Assembly (NCBI GenBank): GCA_947172705.1
Contig: CAMWCA010000012.1
Location: 1-63,077, forward strand
DNA length: 63,077 nt
Source of the DNA: an uncultured Lachnospiraceae bacterium
GTDB taxonomy: Bacteria; Bacillota; Clostridia; Lachnospirales; Lachnospiraceae
Direction of reading: 5' to 3'
Shown here: positions 8,774 to 17,797 of the stretch, piece after piece
Layout: every line of letters begins with the position of its first letter
How positions within the stretch are numbered: position 1 is the stretch's first letter
Translations under genes and position numbers: made by a program
The notes under the pieces: generated by a model
The model's input: only the letters and a program-made list of their open reading frames with translations
The model's database searches: none
What the model was told of the DNA's origin: nothing

Positions 8774-9436
8774 ATGAGATATTACATTGCAGATCTGCAT
8801 TTTTTCCATGGGGCAATGAATAACCGCATGGATCACAGGGGCTTTGGAAGTGTGGAGGAAATGAACGAATATATGATTAAAAAGTGGAACGGAAAGGTGC
8901 GCAGCAGGGATGATGTGATCATTATTGGAGATCTGTCCTGGGGAGGCGGGGCGGATACCAGTACCCTTTTGGGGCGGTTGAACGGAAATCTGTATCTGGT
9001 TCAGGGCAATCATGACCGCTTTTTGAACAGTAAAGGGATGGAGCTTAACCGTTTTAAATGGATCAAGCCTTATGCTGAGCTGAGCGACCGGAAAAGGAAG
9101 GTGATCCTCTGCCATTATCCCATCATGTGCTATAATGGGCAGTACCGGCTGGATGAGAATGGGGAACCCAGGACGTATATGCTTTACGGTCATGTGCATG
9201 ACACTCAGGATCAAAGGCTCTTGGAGCAGTTTCAGGAGATTACAAGGAATACAACGGTAACAGATGCGCAGGGAAACAGGCGGGAAATTCCCTGCAATAT
9301 GATCAACTGTTTTTGCAAATATTCCGACTATGAACCCCTGACCCTGGACGAGTGGATCGTCTGTGATCGAAAGCGGAGGGAGAAGGCACAGGAAAAACTT
9401 TCGGAAGGGAGAGAAAATGGAGAATCAATACTTTAA
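8774..9436 (+). CDS. Metallophosphoesterase (calcineurin-like)
   Basis: 220 residues with the metal-binding motifs of the calcineurin-like superfamily in order: an N-terminal DLHFFHG (the usual DxH), GDLSWGG, GNHD, a mid-protein H in LCHYP, and GHVH. It hydrolyses a phosphoester in the cytoplasm; the physiological substrate is not apparent. The start is the ATG at 8774 preceded by GTGGAGG. It overlaps the start of a 69-residue gene by 20 bases, so the two are co-translated. Confidence 0.88.
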   Translation: MRYYIADLHFFHGAMNNRMDHRGFGSVEEMNEYMIKKWNGKVRSRDDVIIIGDLSWGGGADTSTLLGRLNGNLYLVQGNHDRFLNSKGMELNRFKWIKPYAELSDRKRKVILCHYPIMCYNGQYRLDENGEPRTYMLYGHVHDTQDQRLLEQFQEITRNTTVTDAQGNRREIPCNMINCFCKYSDYEPLTLDEWIVCDRKRREKAQEKLSEGRENGESIL

Positions 9437-9626
9437 TGAAGCGTTGCAGAATTTTGTGCAGGATTTTGCCTACGGAGGAGCCATCCGGCATTTGGTTGAT
9501 CTGGGATATGACACGGACAGGATTATAAAGGAATATCATTATCCTCTTTCCCGGGATACCATTGATAAAATCGTGGAGAAACATCTGGAAGAGAAGGAAA
9601 AGAGGGAAGGCTACAGCCAGCTGTAG
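9417..9626 (+). CDS. Small conserved-looking protein of unknown function
   Basis: 69 residues, acidic/basic, mostly helical, with no membrane segment or signal. The ATG at 9417 follows GGAAGGGAG and lies inside the end of the phosphoesterase gene, which suggests translational coupling. Its last codons and stop overlap convergently with the last codons of the GH13 gene on the other strand through a shared 8-bp inverted repeat (GGCTACAG..CTGTAGCC). Not recognised; no function offered. Confidence 0.65.
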   Translation: MENQYFNEALQNFVQDFAYGGAIRHLVDLGYDTDRIIKEYHYPLSRDTIDKIVEKHLEEKEKREGYSQL

Positions 9627-9628
9627 CC
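9609..9628. repeat. Inverted repeat shared by two convergent gene ends
   Basis: GGCTACAG (9609-9616) and CTGTAGCC (9621-9628), with loop CCAG. It encodes the last residues of both convergent proteins (GYSQL on plus, GYSWL on minus). No T-run follows, so it is at best a weak bidirectional terminator. Confidence 0.5.
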
Positions 9629-11908
9629 CTCTCCCAGATAATCTTTCACATCAAATTTTTGGTCTTTGTAATAGTAATCTTTATCTTCATCTGTGATCTT
9701 GCGGATGATCCGGCAGGGATTTCCGGCAGCGATCACATTATCCGGAAGATTCTTTGTCACAACGCTTCCGGCGCCGATCACCACATTGTCGCCGATGGTA
9801 ACGCCGGGAAGGATCACAGTGTTGCCGCCGATCCATACGTTGTCGCCGATGGAGACGGGAACGCCGTATTCATAACCCGAATTTCTTGCATCCGGATGAA
9901 CGGGATGCCCGGCGGTATAGATAGAAACATTGGGTGCAATCTGTGCGTTTTTCCCGATAGTGACCTTGCCTGTATCCAATACGGTGAAGTTGTAATTGGC
10001 GAAGAAATTTTCACCTACTTCAATATTGCTTCCATAATCGCAGTGGAAAGGAGCGTTGATAAAAACGTTCTCGCCTGTTTTTCCCAGAATATCCTTTAAG
10101 GAAGCTGTGATCGCTTTCAGATCTGCGGGATCTAAGTGATTGAAACGGGCGATTTTCTTTTTGGTAACTGCCTGTTTGGAAAACAGTTCGTTGGTGGTCT
10201 TGTAGGGAAGCCCTGCAAGCATTCTTTTTTCCATATCCATGCGTTCCATCACCACAACCTGACAGGATTTCAGAGTGAGCTGGTCGCCTTCCAGCGAAAG
10301 CTCTTTCTGATTGTTCAGAAGAAGACGGCTGATGGAAGCATTTTCCAATGTCAAAGTTCTTTCTTCCTGACCAAAGTTGGCAAGTACGGCAATGGTCTGT
10401 TCCTCCGTCTTTCTTTCATAAGCAAAGATGAAAGGTTCGTTCTCAAAAAGAGGGGCAAAGGAACCGTAGGTAAATACCTCTCTGTAGGGTTCTGATTTGC
10501 GCAGGGCAAGAAGCTTTTTATAATAAGAGAGAACGGAAGCATTGTCTGCAAGCTGCGCCTTTACGTTGATGGTCTTGTAATTAGGATTTACTTTCAGCCA
10601 GGGCTGCGAAGAACTAAAGCCTGCGTTTTCGGAATCATCCCACTGCATGGGGGTCCTGGCATTGTCCCGGCTGTTGACACAGCAGATCTGCAATGCTTCT
10701 TCCGGCGTAAGACCAGCCTCCAGCGCCATCCGGTATTCGCCTCTGGTGCTGATATCATCGTAGTCTTCAATGGAATCCATGGGGCAGTTCTGCATGCCGA
10801 TCTCCTGCCCCTGGTATAAAAATGGAATGCCACGCAACAATACGCTGACGGTTCCCAACATTTTGATACCCGCCGGATTTTGGGCGTAATCGGGAAGAAA
10901 ACGGCTTGCGCCCCTGGGCTCATCATGGTTTTCGATGATATTGGCGAGAAAGCCTACATCCATGCACTCCCTTTGGGAGTGGAACAGAACGCGTCTGAAA
11001 TCTTCAAATTGAACGGGCTTGCTGTCATACCATCCGTGCTCGCCCATGGTAAGAGAGTGGGCGGAAAAATCAAACATGGTGGAAAAGTGCCCATTTTCTC
11101 CTACAAATTCAATCAATTCGTCCTTTTTCATGTTGAAAACTTCCGCAACGGTGAAAGCATGGTATTTTTCAAAGGTATTTTTCTTAAGCGCTTCCAATAA
11201 ATCCCCTACGCCGTTGACTTTTTCCACCATGCGCCATACGCTGGCAAGCCCGTCGGGACCGTCGGGGGGCAGATTGGTAAAGTCAGGGTCTTTTTTGATA
11301 TTAATGATGGCGTCGATACGGAATCCGGCAACGCCTTTTTCCAGCCACCAGTTGATCATGGCATACAGTTCCTCTAAAAGTTTGGGATTATTCCAGTTAA
11401 AGTCCGGCTGTTCCTTTGCGAACATGTGGAAGTAATAGTAATCGCTGTCAGGTACTTTTTCCCAGGCGTTGCCGCCGAAGTAGGAGCGGTAATTGCTGGG
11501 GGGATTTCCATCCTTGCCTTTCCGGAAAAAGAAATAATCGCCGTATTCTCCCTCGGGGTCTTTTAATGCCTTTTGAAACCATTCATGTTTGTCGGAGCAG
11601 TGATTGATCACAAGATCCATGACGATATACATATCCCTTTTCTTTGCCTCGGCAAGCAGGGTGTCAAAATCCTCCATGGTACCGAAAAGCTCAGAGATCT
11701 GGTAGTAGTCGGAAATATCGTAGCCCTGATCTACAAAAGGAGACTGGTAGATGGGAGAAAGCCAGATGATGTCGATGCCCAGCTCCTTTAAGTAATCCAG
11801 CTTCCGGATCACGCCCCTGAGATCGCCGATGCCGTCGCCGTTTGTGTCATAAAAGCTTTTGGGATAAATTTGATAGGCAACTTTGTCATGCCACCATTGT
11901 TTTTTCAT
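9611..11908 (-). CDS. Alpha-glucosidase (GH13) fused to a maltose O-acetyltransferase-like domain
   Basis: 765 residues in one frame. Residues 1-555 are a GH13 oligo-1,6-glucosidase-type enzyme: WWHDKVAYQIYPKSF start, DLVINH, GFRIDA (nucleophile Asp), a Glu in VAEVF, and ENHD. After a short join (about residue 556, MDMEKRM) comes a complete maltose/galactoside acetyltransferase module: the Mac domain (MLAGLPY), hexapeptide left-handed beta-helix repeats, and the catalytic-His motif TAGHPVHP. Separately these are about 555 and 200 residues, so neither half is truncated. It probably hydrolyses short alpha-glucans and acetylates a sugar product. The ATG at 11908 has GGAGG. The AraC regulator gene lies directly upstream on the same strand. 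Confidence 0.88.
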   Translation of the reverse strand: MKKQWWHDKVAYQIYPKSFYDTNGDGIGDLRGVIRKLDYLKELGIDIIWLSPIYQSPFVDQGYDISDYYQISELFGTMEDFDTLLAEAKKRDMYIVMDLVINHCSDKHEWFQKALKDPEGEYGDYFFFRKGKDGNPPSNYRSYFGGNAWEKVPDSDYYYFHMFAKEQPDFNWNNPKLLEELYAMINWWLEKGVAGFRIDAIINIKKDPDFTNLPPDGPDGLASVWRMVEKVNGVGDLLEALKKNTFEKYHAFTVAEVFNMKKDELIEFVGENGHFSTMFDFSAHSLTMGEHGWYDSKPVQFEDFRRVLFHSQRECMDVGFLANIIENHDEPRGASRFLPDYAQNPAGIKMLGTVSVLLRGIPFLYQGQEIGMQNCPMDSIEDYDDISTRGEYRMALEAGLTPEEALQICCVNSRDNARTPMQWDDSENAGFSSSQPWLKVNPNYKTINVKAQLADNASVLSYYKKLLALRKSEPYREVFTYGSFAPLFENEPFIFAYERKTEEQTIAVLANFGQEERTLTLENASISRLLLNNQKELSLEGDQLTLKSCQVVVMERMDMEKRMLAGLPYKTTNELFSKQAVTKKKIARFNHLDPADLKAITASLKDILGKTGENVFINAPFHCDYGSNIEVGENFFANYNFTVLDTGKVTIGKNAQIAPNVSIYTAGHPVHPDARNSGYEYGVPVSIGDNVWIGGNTVILPGVTIGDNVVIGAGSVVTKNLPDNVIAAGNPCRIIRKITDEDKDYYYKDQKFDVKDYLGEGYSWL

Positions 11909-12002
11909 AATAATCCTCCATGCTGCCAACACCTGCAAATTTGGGCGTCAGCACAAATTTGTCTGTGAAAAATTTATTTTTCACAGTAACCTCCTGTGTA
12001 AT
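11904..12002 (-). other. Possible leader peptide and hairpin before the GH13 gene
   Basis: On the minus strand AGGAGG precedes a GTG (near 11985) that opens a frame of about 32 codons running through the GH13 ribosome site and ending just inside that gene. Its first codons form the perfect inverted repeat CTGTGAAAAA/TTTTTCACAG. It could be a coupled leader peptide or merely an operator-like repeat. Confidence 0.3.
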
Positions 12003-12019
12003 ATAATGTAAAAATAAAT

Positions 12020-12041
12020 TGGTTCGAAAACAATAGTTCGT
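12020..12041. promoter_or_regulatory. Direct repeats upstream of the GH13 gene, possible AraC site
   Basis: GGTTCG (12021-12026) and AGTTCG (12035-12040) recur at 14-bp spacing on one face, within the AT-rich leader between the AraC gene and GH13. AraC proteins bind direct half-sites, but the assignment is inference. Confidence 0.3.
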
Positions 12042-12101
12042 AACATTCAACTATAGTGACATTATATTATCTTAATAGAAGGAAATCTTGCTTGATATTC
12101 A

Positions 12102-13022
12102 CTAGTTTATTGCACTATTTTGATGTTTTGCTTCTTTCCTGTATTGAGAAGGGGCAACGCCCTTTGCCTGTTTAAATTTTCGGATGAAATATCCTATATT
12201 GTCGAATCCGGCATCCTGGGCAATGGTTATGATCTTACGGTTGGTTTCCAGCAATGCCTCCGCCGCTTTTTCGATGCGGAGCTCATTGATGTATTCCGTG
12301 GTAGTTTTGCCCAGATTGTCCTTAAAGTACCGGCAGAAATATTGGGGATTCAAATTGACCAAAGAAGCCAGATCCTCCAACCGGATGGGGAAGGAATAGT
12401 TTTCTTTAATATAAGAAATAACTTTTTTCAAATTCTCGATTTGATGTTCATTTTCATTTTGGATGTTTTTTACGGGCTGGAGATAATGGTTTTCATAAAA
12501 AAGGGAAAGTATATCAAAAAGCAGCAGTTTGATCCGCAGGTATGAGGAGTTCTTTCTGATCTCATTTCCGGGGCTGCAGTCGTTCATTTCTTTGATTTTC
12601 TGTTTGATTTTCGTATAGTAATTTTCTACTTTGGGAAAAAGAGGGTCCGCGTGCTCGATTAGAACAGGCAAACGAAGCCGTCCGTCTATAAGGGGGCGGA
12701 GCAGCTTTGCCTGGATAGCGTCGTAATGTTCGAAGCTTAGAATATTCAGATTAAATACCACAGCGCTCTCCTCGCCTCCGGCAGAAAGGGACAGGGAATG
12801 AAGCTCCCCGGCGTGAACGCACATGATAGCGGGAGCGTGGATCAGAAGCTCCCTGGTGTTCAGCCATACGCTGAAGGTTCCCTCCTGGAAGTAAATGAAT
12901 TCCATTTCTTCATGCCAGTGAAGCGGAACCTTCCAGTCGTTGGTTCCTTTCCACTCGTACAAAGCGAGGGGAAAGATTACAGTACCATGTCTGGCGTTTT
13001 CCTTTAGAGAATGCATATCCAT
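12102..13022 (-). CDS. AraC-family transcriptional regulator
   Basis: 306 residues: N-terminal cupin-type ligand domain (WHEEMEFIYFQEG, HAGELHSL) and a C-terminal pair of helix-turn-helix motifs (about residues 205-300; LEDLASLVNLNPQYFCRYFK, then an AGFDNIGYFIRKFK-type second helix). The ATG at 13022 has a GAGGG site. It lies between the CrtI-like oxidoreductase and the GH13 fusion, all on the minus strand, and most likely activates the downstream sugar gene in response to a saccharide, as many of its family do. Confidence 0.87.
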   Translation of the reverse strand: MDMHSLKENARHGTVIFPLALYEWKGTNDWKVPLHWHEEMEFIYFQEGTFSVWLNTRELLIHAPAIMCVHAGELHSLSLSAGGEESAVVFNLNILSFEHYDAIQAKLLRPLIDGRLRLPVLIEHADPLFPKVENYYTKIKQKIKEMNDCSPGNEIRKNSSYLRIKLLLFDILSLFYENHYLQPVKNIQNENEHQIENLKKVISYIKENYSFPIRLEDLASLVNLNPQYFCRYFKDNLGKTTTEYINELRIEKAAEALLETNRKIITIAQDAGFDNIGYFIRKFKQAKGVAPSQYRKEAKHQNSAIN

Positions 13023-13096
13023 TGTACAGCCCTCATTTTCGATGGAAATGTTACTATACTCAAGATAAGGGATGGAAAAAGGAATTGCAAGAAAAA

Positions 13097-14569
13097 TTAT
13101 CGGTCTTTCCTGGTGATCCACCAGATTGCAAATTTCCCGGAGGTTACGGCGACAGGCAGACCTCCCGGCGCCATGGTCCACTGACTGCCGATATAAAGGT
13201 TTTTGACGCCTTTCACGATTCCCTTTGCCCGGAAGGATTTTACGCCTTTTTTGGTAACAAAGCTCATGTATGCACCGTGGTAGGCATTGCAGTAGCGTTC
13301 GTAGGTGAGAGGGGTCCAGCAGTCAAGAAGCTCCATGTGCCCTTTCAGCTTTGGAAATTGCTGGTACAGCCGCTCTTCGATGATGTGAAGGAGAGCCTGT
13401 TTATGCGCCTGATAGGCATCGCCGGAAAGCTGTTTCCAATACAAAAAGTCCGCATCAAACTGAGCAAGATTGACCTGGAGTACCGTTTTCCCTTCCGGCG
13501 CAAAGGAGGGCTCATATTCAAAGCTTTTAACGGACATGCGTGCAGCTTCTGTTTGGGTGGCAGTAAAAGGCTCACAGTCAAAAAACACGGTTCCTTTCTC
13601 CTCATAGGCATTGCAGTCTACCACGAAGGCAGCCTGAAAACCGCTGAATAAAGGATAGGTATCGCTGTTTTCATAGCAGGAGCGCCACTTTTTATCCATA
13701 TAATTTTTCCCAATAAGATGAGAAAACATTTCCATGGTGTCCACGGAGGAAACTACATAGTCCGCCCTGATCCGCTCTCCATTTTCCAGTTGGATTCCAA
13801 TAGCGGTTTTATGTTCTATAAGGATTCGGGAAACAGGCGCATTGCAATACAGTTTTCCGCCCAGGGAGCGCAGCTTTTCCACCATACGGTTTACCATAGC
13901 AAGGGAGCCGCCCCTGGGAATTTCACCGTTGCCTGATGCAATTGTGGCGTAAGATACAAGAAAAGAGTTTGCCACATATTCTTTGGGCATATAATCGATA
14001 AAAAGCTTCTTTAAACCGGGATGGTGAAAACGGTTTGCAAGGTCTTCAAGGTCAATGGAACCATATTCCTTCATCACTTTAGGCATATTTGCCATGGAGG
14101 CTCCCAGACGGATATAATCCCTGATTCCCATAGCTTCCATGGGTTTTTCCGCAGGCATTTCACATTCCGATGCATAACGCACATGCTGAATAAATTTTTT
14201 GATCTCTTCCGTATCTTCAGGAGAAAGGCTGATCAGTTCCGCTTCTGTGCGATCCAGATCCTTCCATAGGGTAATCCGCTGCCCTTCGTAGATGCGGGAA
14301 TAAAACACATCACAGTCTGCGAACTGTGTATTTTCATCCAGAGCGCCTACCGTTTCCCAGACCTTCCGAAGGGTGCTCCCCTTCCGGGTGCCTGTAAGCC
14401 AGTGAATACAGTTGTCAATATGACAGCCTTTTCGATTCCAGCCCATGCATTGACCTCCGGCAATGGGATTTTTCTCATAAATTTCCACTTCATAGCCGGC
14501 AAGACTTCCATAAATTCCGGCGGACAGACCGGCGATACCGCCGCCAACAATGATAATTTTCTTTTTCAT
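13097..14569 (-). CDS. FAD-dependent NAD(P)/FAD oxidoreductase, phytoene-desaturase-like
   Basis: 490 residues beginning with an FAD-binding Rossmann motif (IIIVGGGIAGLSAG) and ending with the C-terminal FAD motif of the CrtI/amine-oxidase superfamily (GLPVAVTSGK). Length is normal for this group. There are no carotenoid genes nearby, so carotenoid desaturation is unlikely to be the real role; gut Clostridia carry many such proteins without assigned substrates. The start is the ATG at 14569 behind GATGGAGG. It follows a TetR regulator gene on the same strand with an 80-base gap, which is probably its repressor. Confidence 0.8.
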   Translation of the reverse strand: MKKKIIIVGGGIAGLSAGIYGSLAGYEVEIYEKNPIAGGQCMGWNRKGCHIDNCIHWLTGTRKGSTLRKVWETVGALDENTQFADCDVFYSRIYEGQRITLWKDLDRTEAELISLSPEDTEEIKKFIQHVRYASECEMPAEKPMEAMGIRDYIRLGASMANMPKVMKEYGSIDLEDLANRFHHPGLKKLFIDYMPKEYVANSFLVSYATIASGNGEIPRGGSLAMVNRMVEKLRSLGGKLYCNAPVSRILIEHKTAIGIQLENGERIRADYVVSSVDTMEMFSHLIGKNYMDKKWRSCYENSDTYPLFSGFQAAFVVDCNAYEEKGTVFFDCEPFTATQTEAARMSVKSFEYEPSFAPEGKTVLQVNLAQFDADFLYWKQLSGDAYQAHKQALLHIIEERLYQQFPKLKGHMELLDCWTPLTYERYCNAYHGAYMSFVTKKGVKSFRAKGIVKGVKNLYIGSQWTMAPGGLPVAVTSGKFAIWWITRKDR

Positions 14570-14650
14570 TTTACCTCCATCTCGAAACGTTTTGTGCTTA
14601 AGGATAACCGTTCCTCCATGCAAAATTACGTGATTGATTATTCCACAGGG

Positions 14651-15223
14651 TTATTCTGCCCGAAGCATAGCTACCACCCACTCCGGCTCAGGGAGGGGAA
14701 TGTCGGGATTCATAGCATATTGTTCCATCAGTCCATGAATACAGCACCAATACAGATTGGATAAGCTAAGGGGATCTCCGGCACGGACGGTTCCGTCTTT
14801 CTGCCCCTTTTCGACCCAGACGCAGCTGTTTTGAATGGTGTCCACGGAAACAGCCATTTTCCGAATATGCTCCGGTATGTCCTGCGCCCTTGCTATATGC
14901 GCCATAAAGACGAACATACGGGCAATAAAAGGATTCTGTTTCACATAGCCGAGTAACCGTGTGACAAAAAGGCGGAAGAAGTCCAGTCCCTTTTCTGCTT
15001 GGATTTCCATAGGCATCTGCATTCCTGTTACGCCAAAAGTGACCAGCTCTTCCAGAAGCTTTTCTTTGGTGGGAAAATAGTGAAAGAGAAGCCCTTCGCT
15101 GATTCCCGCCTGCTTTGAGATCTGGCTTGTTTTGGTGCCGTAATAGCCCTGCTGTACAAACAGGGTGAGGGCAGTGTCAAGAATTTGCTGTTTTCGGAGT
15201 TCCTTTTGTTCTTTGCGTGTCAT
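14651..15223 (-). CDS. TetR/AcrR-family transcriptional regulator
   Basis: 190 residues with an N-terminal helix-turn-helix typical of TetR (ILDTALTLFVQQGYYG, TKTSQISKQAGISEGLLFHYF) and a divergent ligand-binding C-terminus. The start ATG at 15223 has GGAGG. It reads into the CrtI-like oxidoreductase gene and likely controls that gene and itself; effector unknown. A palindromic element lies directly upstream, between this gene and the divergent Bce response regulator. Confidence 0.88.
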   Translation of the reverse strand: MTRKEQKELRKQQILDTALTLFVQQGYYGTKTSQISKQAGISEGLLFHYFPTKEKLLEELVTFGVTGMQMPMEIQAEKGLDFFRLFVTRLLGYVKQNPFIARMFVFMAHIARAQDIPEHIRKMAVSVDTIQNSCVWVEKGQKDGTVRAGDPLSLSNLYWCCIHGLMEQYAMNPDIPLPEPEWVVAMLRAE

Positions 15224-15254
15224 GGTTACCTCCTGGGAAAGATGGATAGCAGGG

Positions 15255-15545
15255 GGCGTGATGAGGGGTTCTGTATGGTTGAACAGGGCGGCGCAGAAGG
15301 AACCGGGGTTGGAAGCGGATGTACAGCGGTAAGAGGGACTAAGTATCCCCGCAGAGGGATATTGTCAGCGACGCAAACAGCGCATTGATCCATCCATGGA
15401 TCAGTTGCGCTTTCGTCGGACATCCTGTCCGCCGATTGCTGGGTGTGAAGGGGATACTAACTCCCTCTAACCGCTTCCCATATGCTTCCAACCCCGGTTC
15501 CTTCTGCGCCGTCCTGTTCAACCATACAGAACCCCTCATCACGCT
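15255..15545. repeat. Long palindromic element, diverged member of the structured family
   Basis: Arms of about 90 bases are nearly perfect reverse complements: 15255-15347, starting gcgtgatgaggggttctg, pair with 15445-15545, ending cagaacccctcatcacgc. The inside has a helix with ACTAA on the left and CTAAC on the right, then a hairpin CGCATTGATCC/GGATCAGTTGCG and a hairpin CGGACA-tcc-TGTCCG. This is the same plan as the core family (inner stem, two hairpins with tcc loops), but with little shared sequence. It fills most of the gap between the divergent TetR and response-regulator genes. Confidence 0.75.
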
Positions 15546-15751
15546 TCGCTGACTGTTACGCTTTCTCTGTTAACAGTAGCATAACTTGGATAAAATTCAT
15601 AGGGGGATTTACTCAACGAAAAAGAAATAAATAATCAATTAAATATAATTAAATTCATTAAAGCAATAATATATTAAGTGTTGCTTAAAATGACAAAAAA
15701 GATGTACTATACTTATAGAAGAGCAATAGTATGAATTTAGGAGATTTCGTT

Positions 15752-16426
15752 ATGTTCCGCATATTGATTATAGAGGACGATAAAATTATTTCTGATAAAA
15801 TGAAAAAGTATCTGGAGAAATGGGGCTATGAGGTAGAATGTGCCGTTGACTTTGCAGATGTGCTGGGGCATTTTAACCGCTTTGAACCTCAGCTTGTGCT
15901 GATGGACATTTCTCTTCCTTTTTATAATGGTTATTACTGGTGCGGGGAGATTCGGCGCAGTTCTCAGGTCCCCATTATTTTTATTTCCTCCGCTTCGGAT
16001 AACATGAATATTGTGATGGCGGTCAATATGGGAGGGGACGACTTTATTGCAAAGCCTTTTGACCTGGAGATTTTGGCGGCGAAGGTGCAGGCTGTTTTGC
16101 GCAGAACCTATTCTTTTCAAAATTGGTCTTCTGTGTTGGAGTACAAGGGTTTCACATTGAATCTCAGCGATATGTCGGTTGCAAGTGAGGATAAAAGACT
16201 GGAACTGACCAAAAATGAATTCAGGATTTTACAGATCCTGTTTGAAAACGGGGGAAAGGTGGTTTCCCGGGAAAGCATTATGAAGCGGCTGTGGGATGAC
16301 GAGTGCTTTGTGGATGATAATACCCTGACGGTAAATGTGAACCGTTTGAGAAAAAGGCTTGAGGAAGCGGGGATGAAAGAGATGATTACAACCAAAAAAG
16401 GAGTGGGGTATCAATTAAATGAATAA
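15752..16426 (+). CDS. Response regulator, OmpR/BceR-like
   Basis: 224 residues: receiver domain with acidic pair E8-D9-D10, phospho-acceptor Asp52 (VLMDISLP) and Lys in AKPF, then a winged-helix DNA-binding domain (about 128-224). The ATG at 15752 lies 9 bases after AGGAG. The last 8 bases overlap the histidine kinase gene. In Bce systems the regulator induces the adjacent transporter when a cell-wall antibiotic is sensed; the downstream ABC genes at 17.8-20.6 kb are the expected target. Confidence 0.92.
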   Translation: MFRILIIEDDKIISDKMKKYLEKWGYEVECAVDFADVLGHFNRFEPQLVLMDISLPFYNGYYWCGEIRRSSQVPIIFISSASDNMNIVMAVNMGGDDFIAKPFDLEILAAKVQAVLRRTYSFQNWSSVLEYKGFTLNLSDMSVASEDKRLELTKNEFRILQILFENGGKVVSRESIMKRLWDDECFVDDNTLTVNVNRLRKRLEEAGMKEMITTKKGVGYQLNE

Positions 16427-17459
16427 ACGGATCTTGAAGGCATATTTAAAGGAACATATCCGCCCTGTGCTGTTTTATGGGATTAGTATTCTGCTTATGT
16501 TTGCCCTTGCCGGGCTGTATGAATATGAACAGGGAATGAAAAATATGTCCTATGGGCTTTGGCTGATCCTTTTCTTCGCAGCCCTGTGGGGGTTATATGA
16601 TTATAGCCGCTATCGGAAGAAATGCCATAAGCTGGAGGATACAGTATCAAGGAGTATAGAAAGAGAAGCGCATATGCCGCCGGCGGAGAAGCTTCCGGAA
16701 GCGCTTTATCAGGAGATGATCGTCCGGGAAGAACAGGAAAAGCGCCTTTTGGTTACGGAATATGATGCTGCGAAACAGGACGCGGCGGACTACTATACCA
16801 TGTGGATTCATCAGATCAAAACGCCCATTGCGGCAATGCGGCTTTTGCTGGAGGATCAGGAGGAGGACTCTCAGAGCTTTGCCCAAAAGCAGGCGAAGGA
16901 AGAGCTGTTTAAGATCGAGGAGTACGCGGAAATGGCGCTTCACTATGCAAGATTAGACAGTTTGTCTTCGGATCTGTTGTTTAAAAAGCAGGAGCTTTAC
17001 AGTGTCATCAGACATGCGGTGAAAAAGTACGGAATTCTTTTTATCGGAAGCGGATTAAGCTTTTCCATGGAGGAGTTTTCCTGCCTTGCCGTGACAGATG
17101 AGAAATGGCTTTCTTTTGTGATAGAGCAGATTTTATCAAACGCCATAAAATATACCAAGACCGGAGGCATCCGGATCTACGGAGCGGATGAAGAGGGGAA
17201 AGAGCGTCAGGGAAGGGTTTCCTGTGTGGTCATTCAGGATACCGGGATGGGCATTCGGGAAGAGGATCTTCCACGTATCTTTGAGAGGGGTTTTACCGGA
17301 TGTAACGGCAGGGCGGATCAGAAGGCGACAGGCATAGGGCTTTATCTGTGCCGTCAGATCATGGGCAGGCTTTCTCACGGAATCCGTGTGGAGTCCCGGG
17401 AGGGAGAGGGAACCAGGGTCATTCTGAAATTTGACCAGGAGAATGTGACAGAAATGTAA
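16419..17459 (+). CDS. Sensor histidine kinase, BceS-like intramembrane-sensing
   Basis: 346 residues. Two N-terminal transmembrane helices (about 12-32 and 44-64) are joined by a very short loop, so there is no real external sensor domain; such kinases detect their stimulus through the partner ABC permease. The H box reads MWIHQIKTPI (His near residue 129). The ATPase domain has N box SNAIKYTK, DTGMGI and TGIGLYL. It overlaps the regulator by 8 bases. Confidence 0.92.
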   Translation: MNKRILKAYLKEHIRPVLFYGISILLMFALAGLYEYEQGMKNMSYGLWLILFFAALWGLYDYSRYRKKCHKLEDTVSRSIEREAHMPPAEKLPEALYQEMIVREEQEKRLLVTEYDAAKQDAADYYTMWIHQIKTPIAAMRLLLEDQEEDSQSFAQKQAKEELFKIEEYAEMALHYARLDSLSSDLLFKKQELYSVIRHAVKKYGILFIGSGLSFSMEEFSCLAVTDEKWLSFVIEQILSNAIKYTKTGGIRIYGADEEGKERQGRVSCVVIQDTGMGIREEDLPRIFERGFTGCNGRADQKATGIGLYLCRQIMGRLSHGIRVESREGEGTRVILKFDQENVTEM

Positions 17460-17523
17460 GTTTGAGGAAGGAAAATGTAAGCCGGATGCATGGCAGCGCA
17501 TTTTCCTTTTTCTTATAATAAAT

Positions 17524-17758
17524 GATGTGGATGTCAAAAGCCATGGCTGTGGAGTGCGCCTGGCAATTTGCACAAAAAAGTTGTGCGCCTTCCATTGTGC
17601 GGAGCATTCCGATGAGCCTCTGAAAACGAAAATCGTGTTCAGCAGAGGCTTCCACGATTTTTGAGTCTCATCTCCATCGCACAAAAGTCAGTTGCACGAA
17701 CTCTTTTTGTGCAGATTGCCAGGCACACTCCGCAGCCAGGGCTTTTGACACCCACATC
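17524..17758. repeat. Palindromic element of a second kind, between BceS-like and BceA-like genes
   Basis: Arms starting GATGTGGATGTCAAAAGCC (17524) and ending GGCTTTTGACACCCACATC (at 17758) are about 65 bases long with few mismatches, mostly G-T compatible. The inner part has GATGAG/CTCATC, TGTGCGGAG/CTCCATCGCACA and a hairpin closed by GCCTCTG/CAGAGGC. It lacks the ACTAA core and tcc-loop hairpins of the main family. It fills the 340-base gap in the Bce operon. Confidence 0.65.
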
Positions 17759-17797
17759 AATAAATCAAAAGAAATGAAATATGGAGGATCGAATCAT

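Noticed and set aside
8747..8776. Similar segment before two starts (translating as WRIIM at 8.76 and 11.91 kb)
   Set aside because: Explained by a common ribosome-site context (GGAGGATYATTATG), not by a shared protein.
17136..17684. Long antisense frame over the kinase end and the palindrome at 17.5 kb
   Set aside because: Overlaps a clear kinase gene; no family resemblance or ribosome site.
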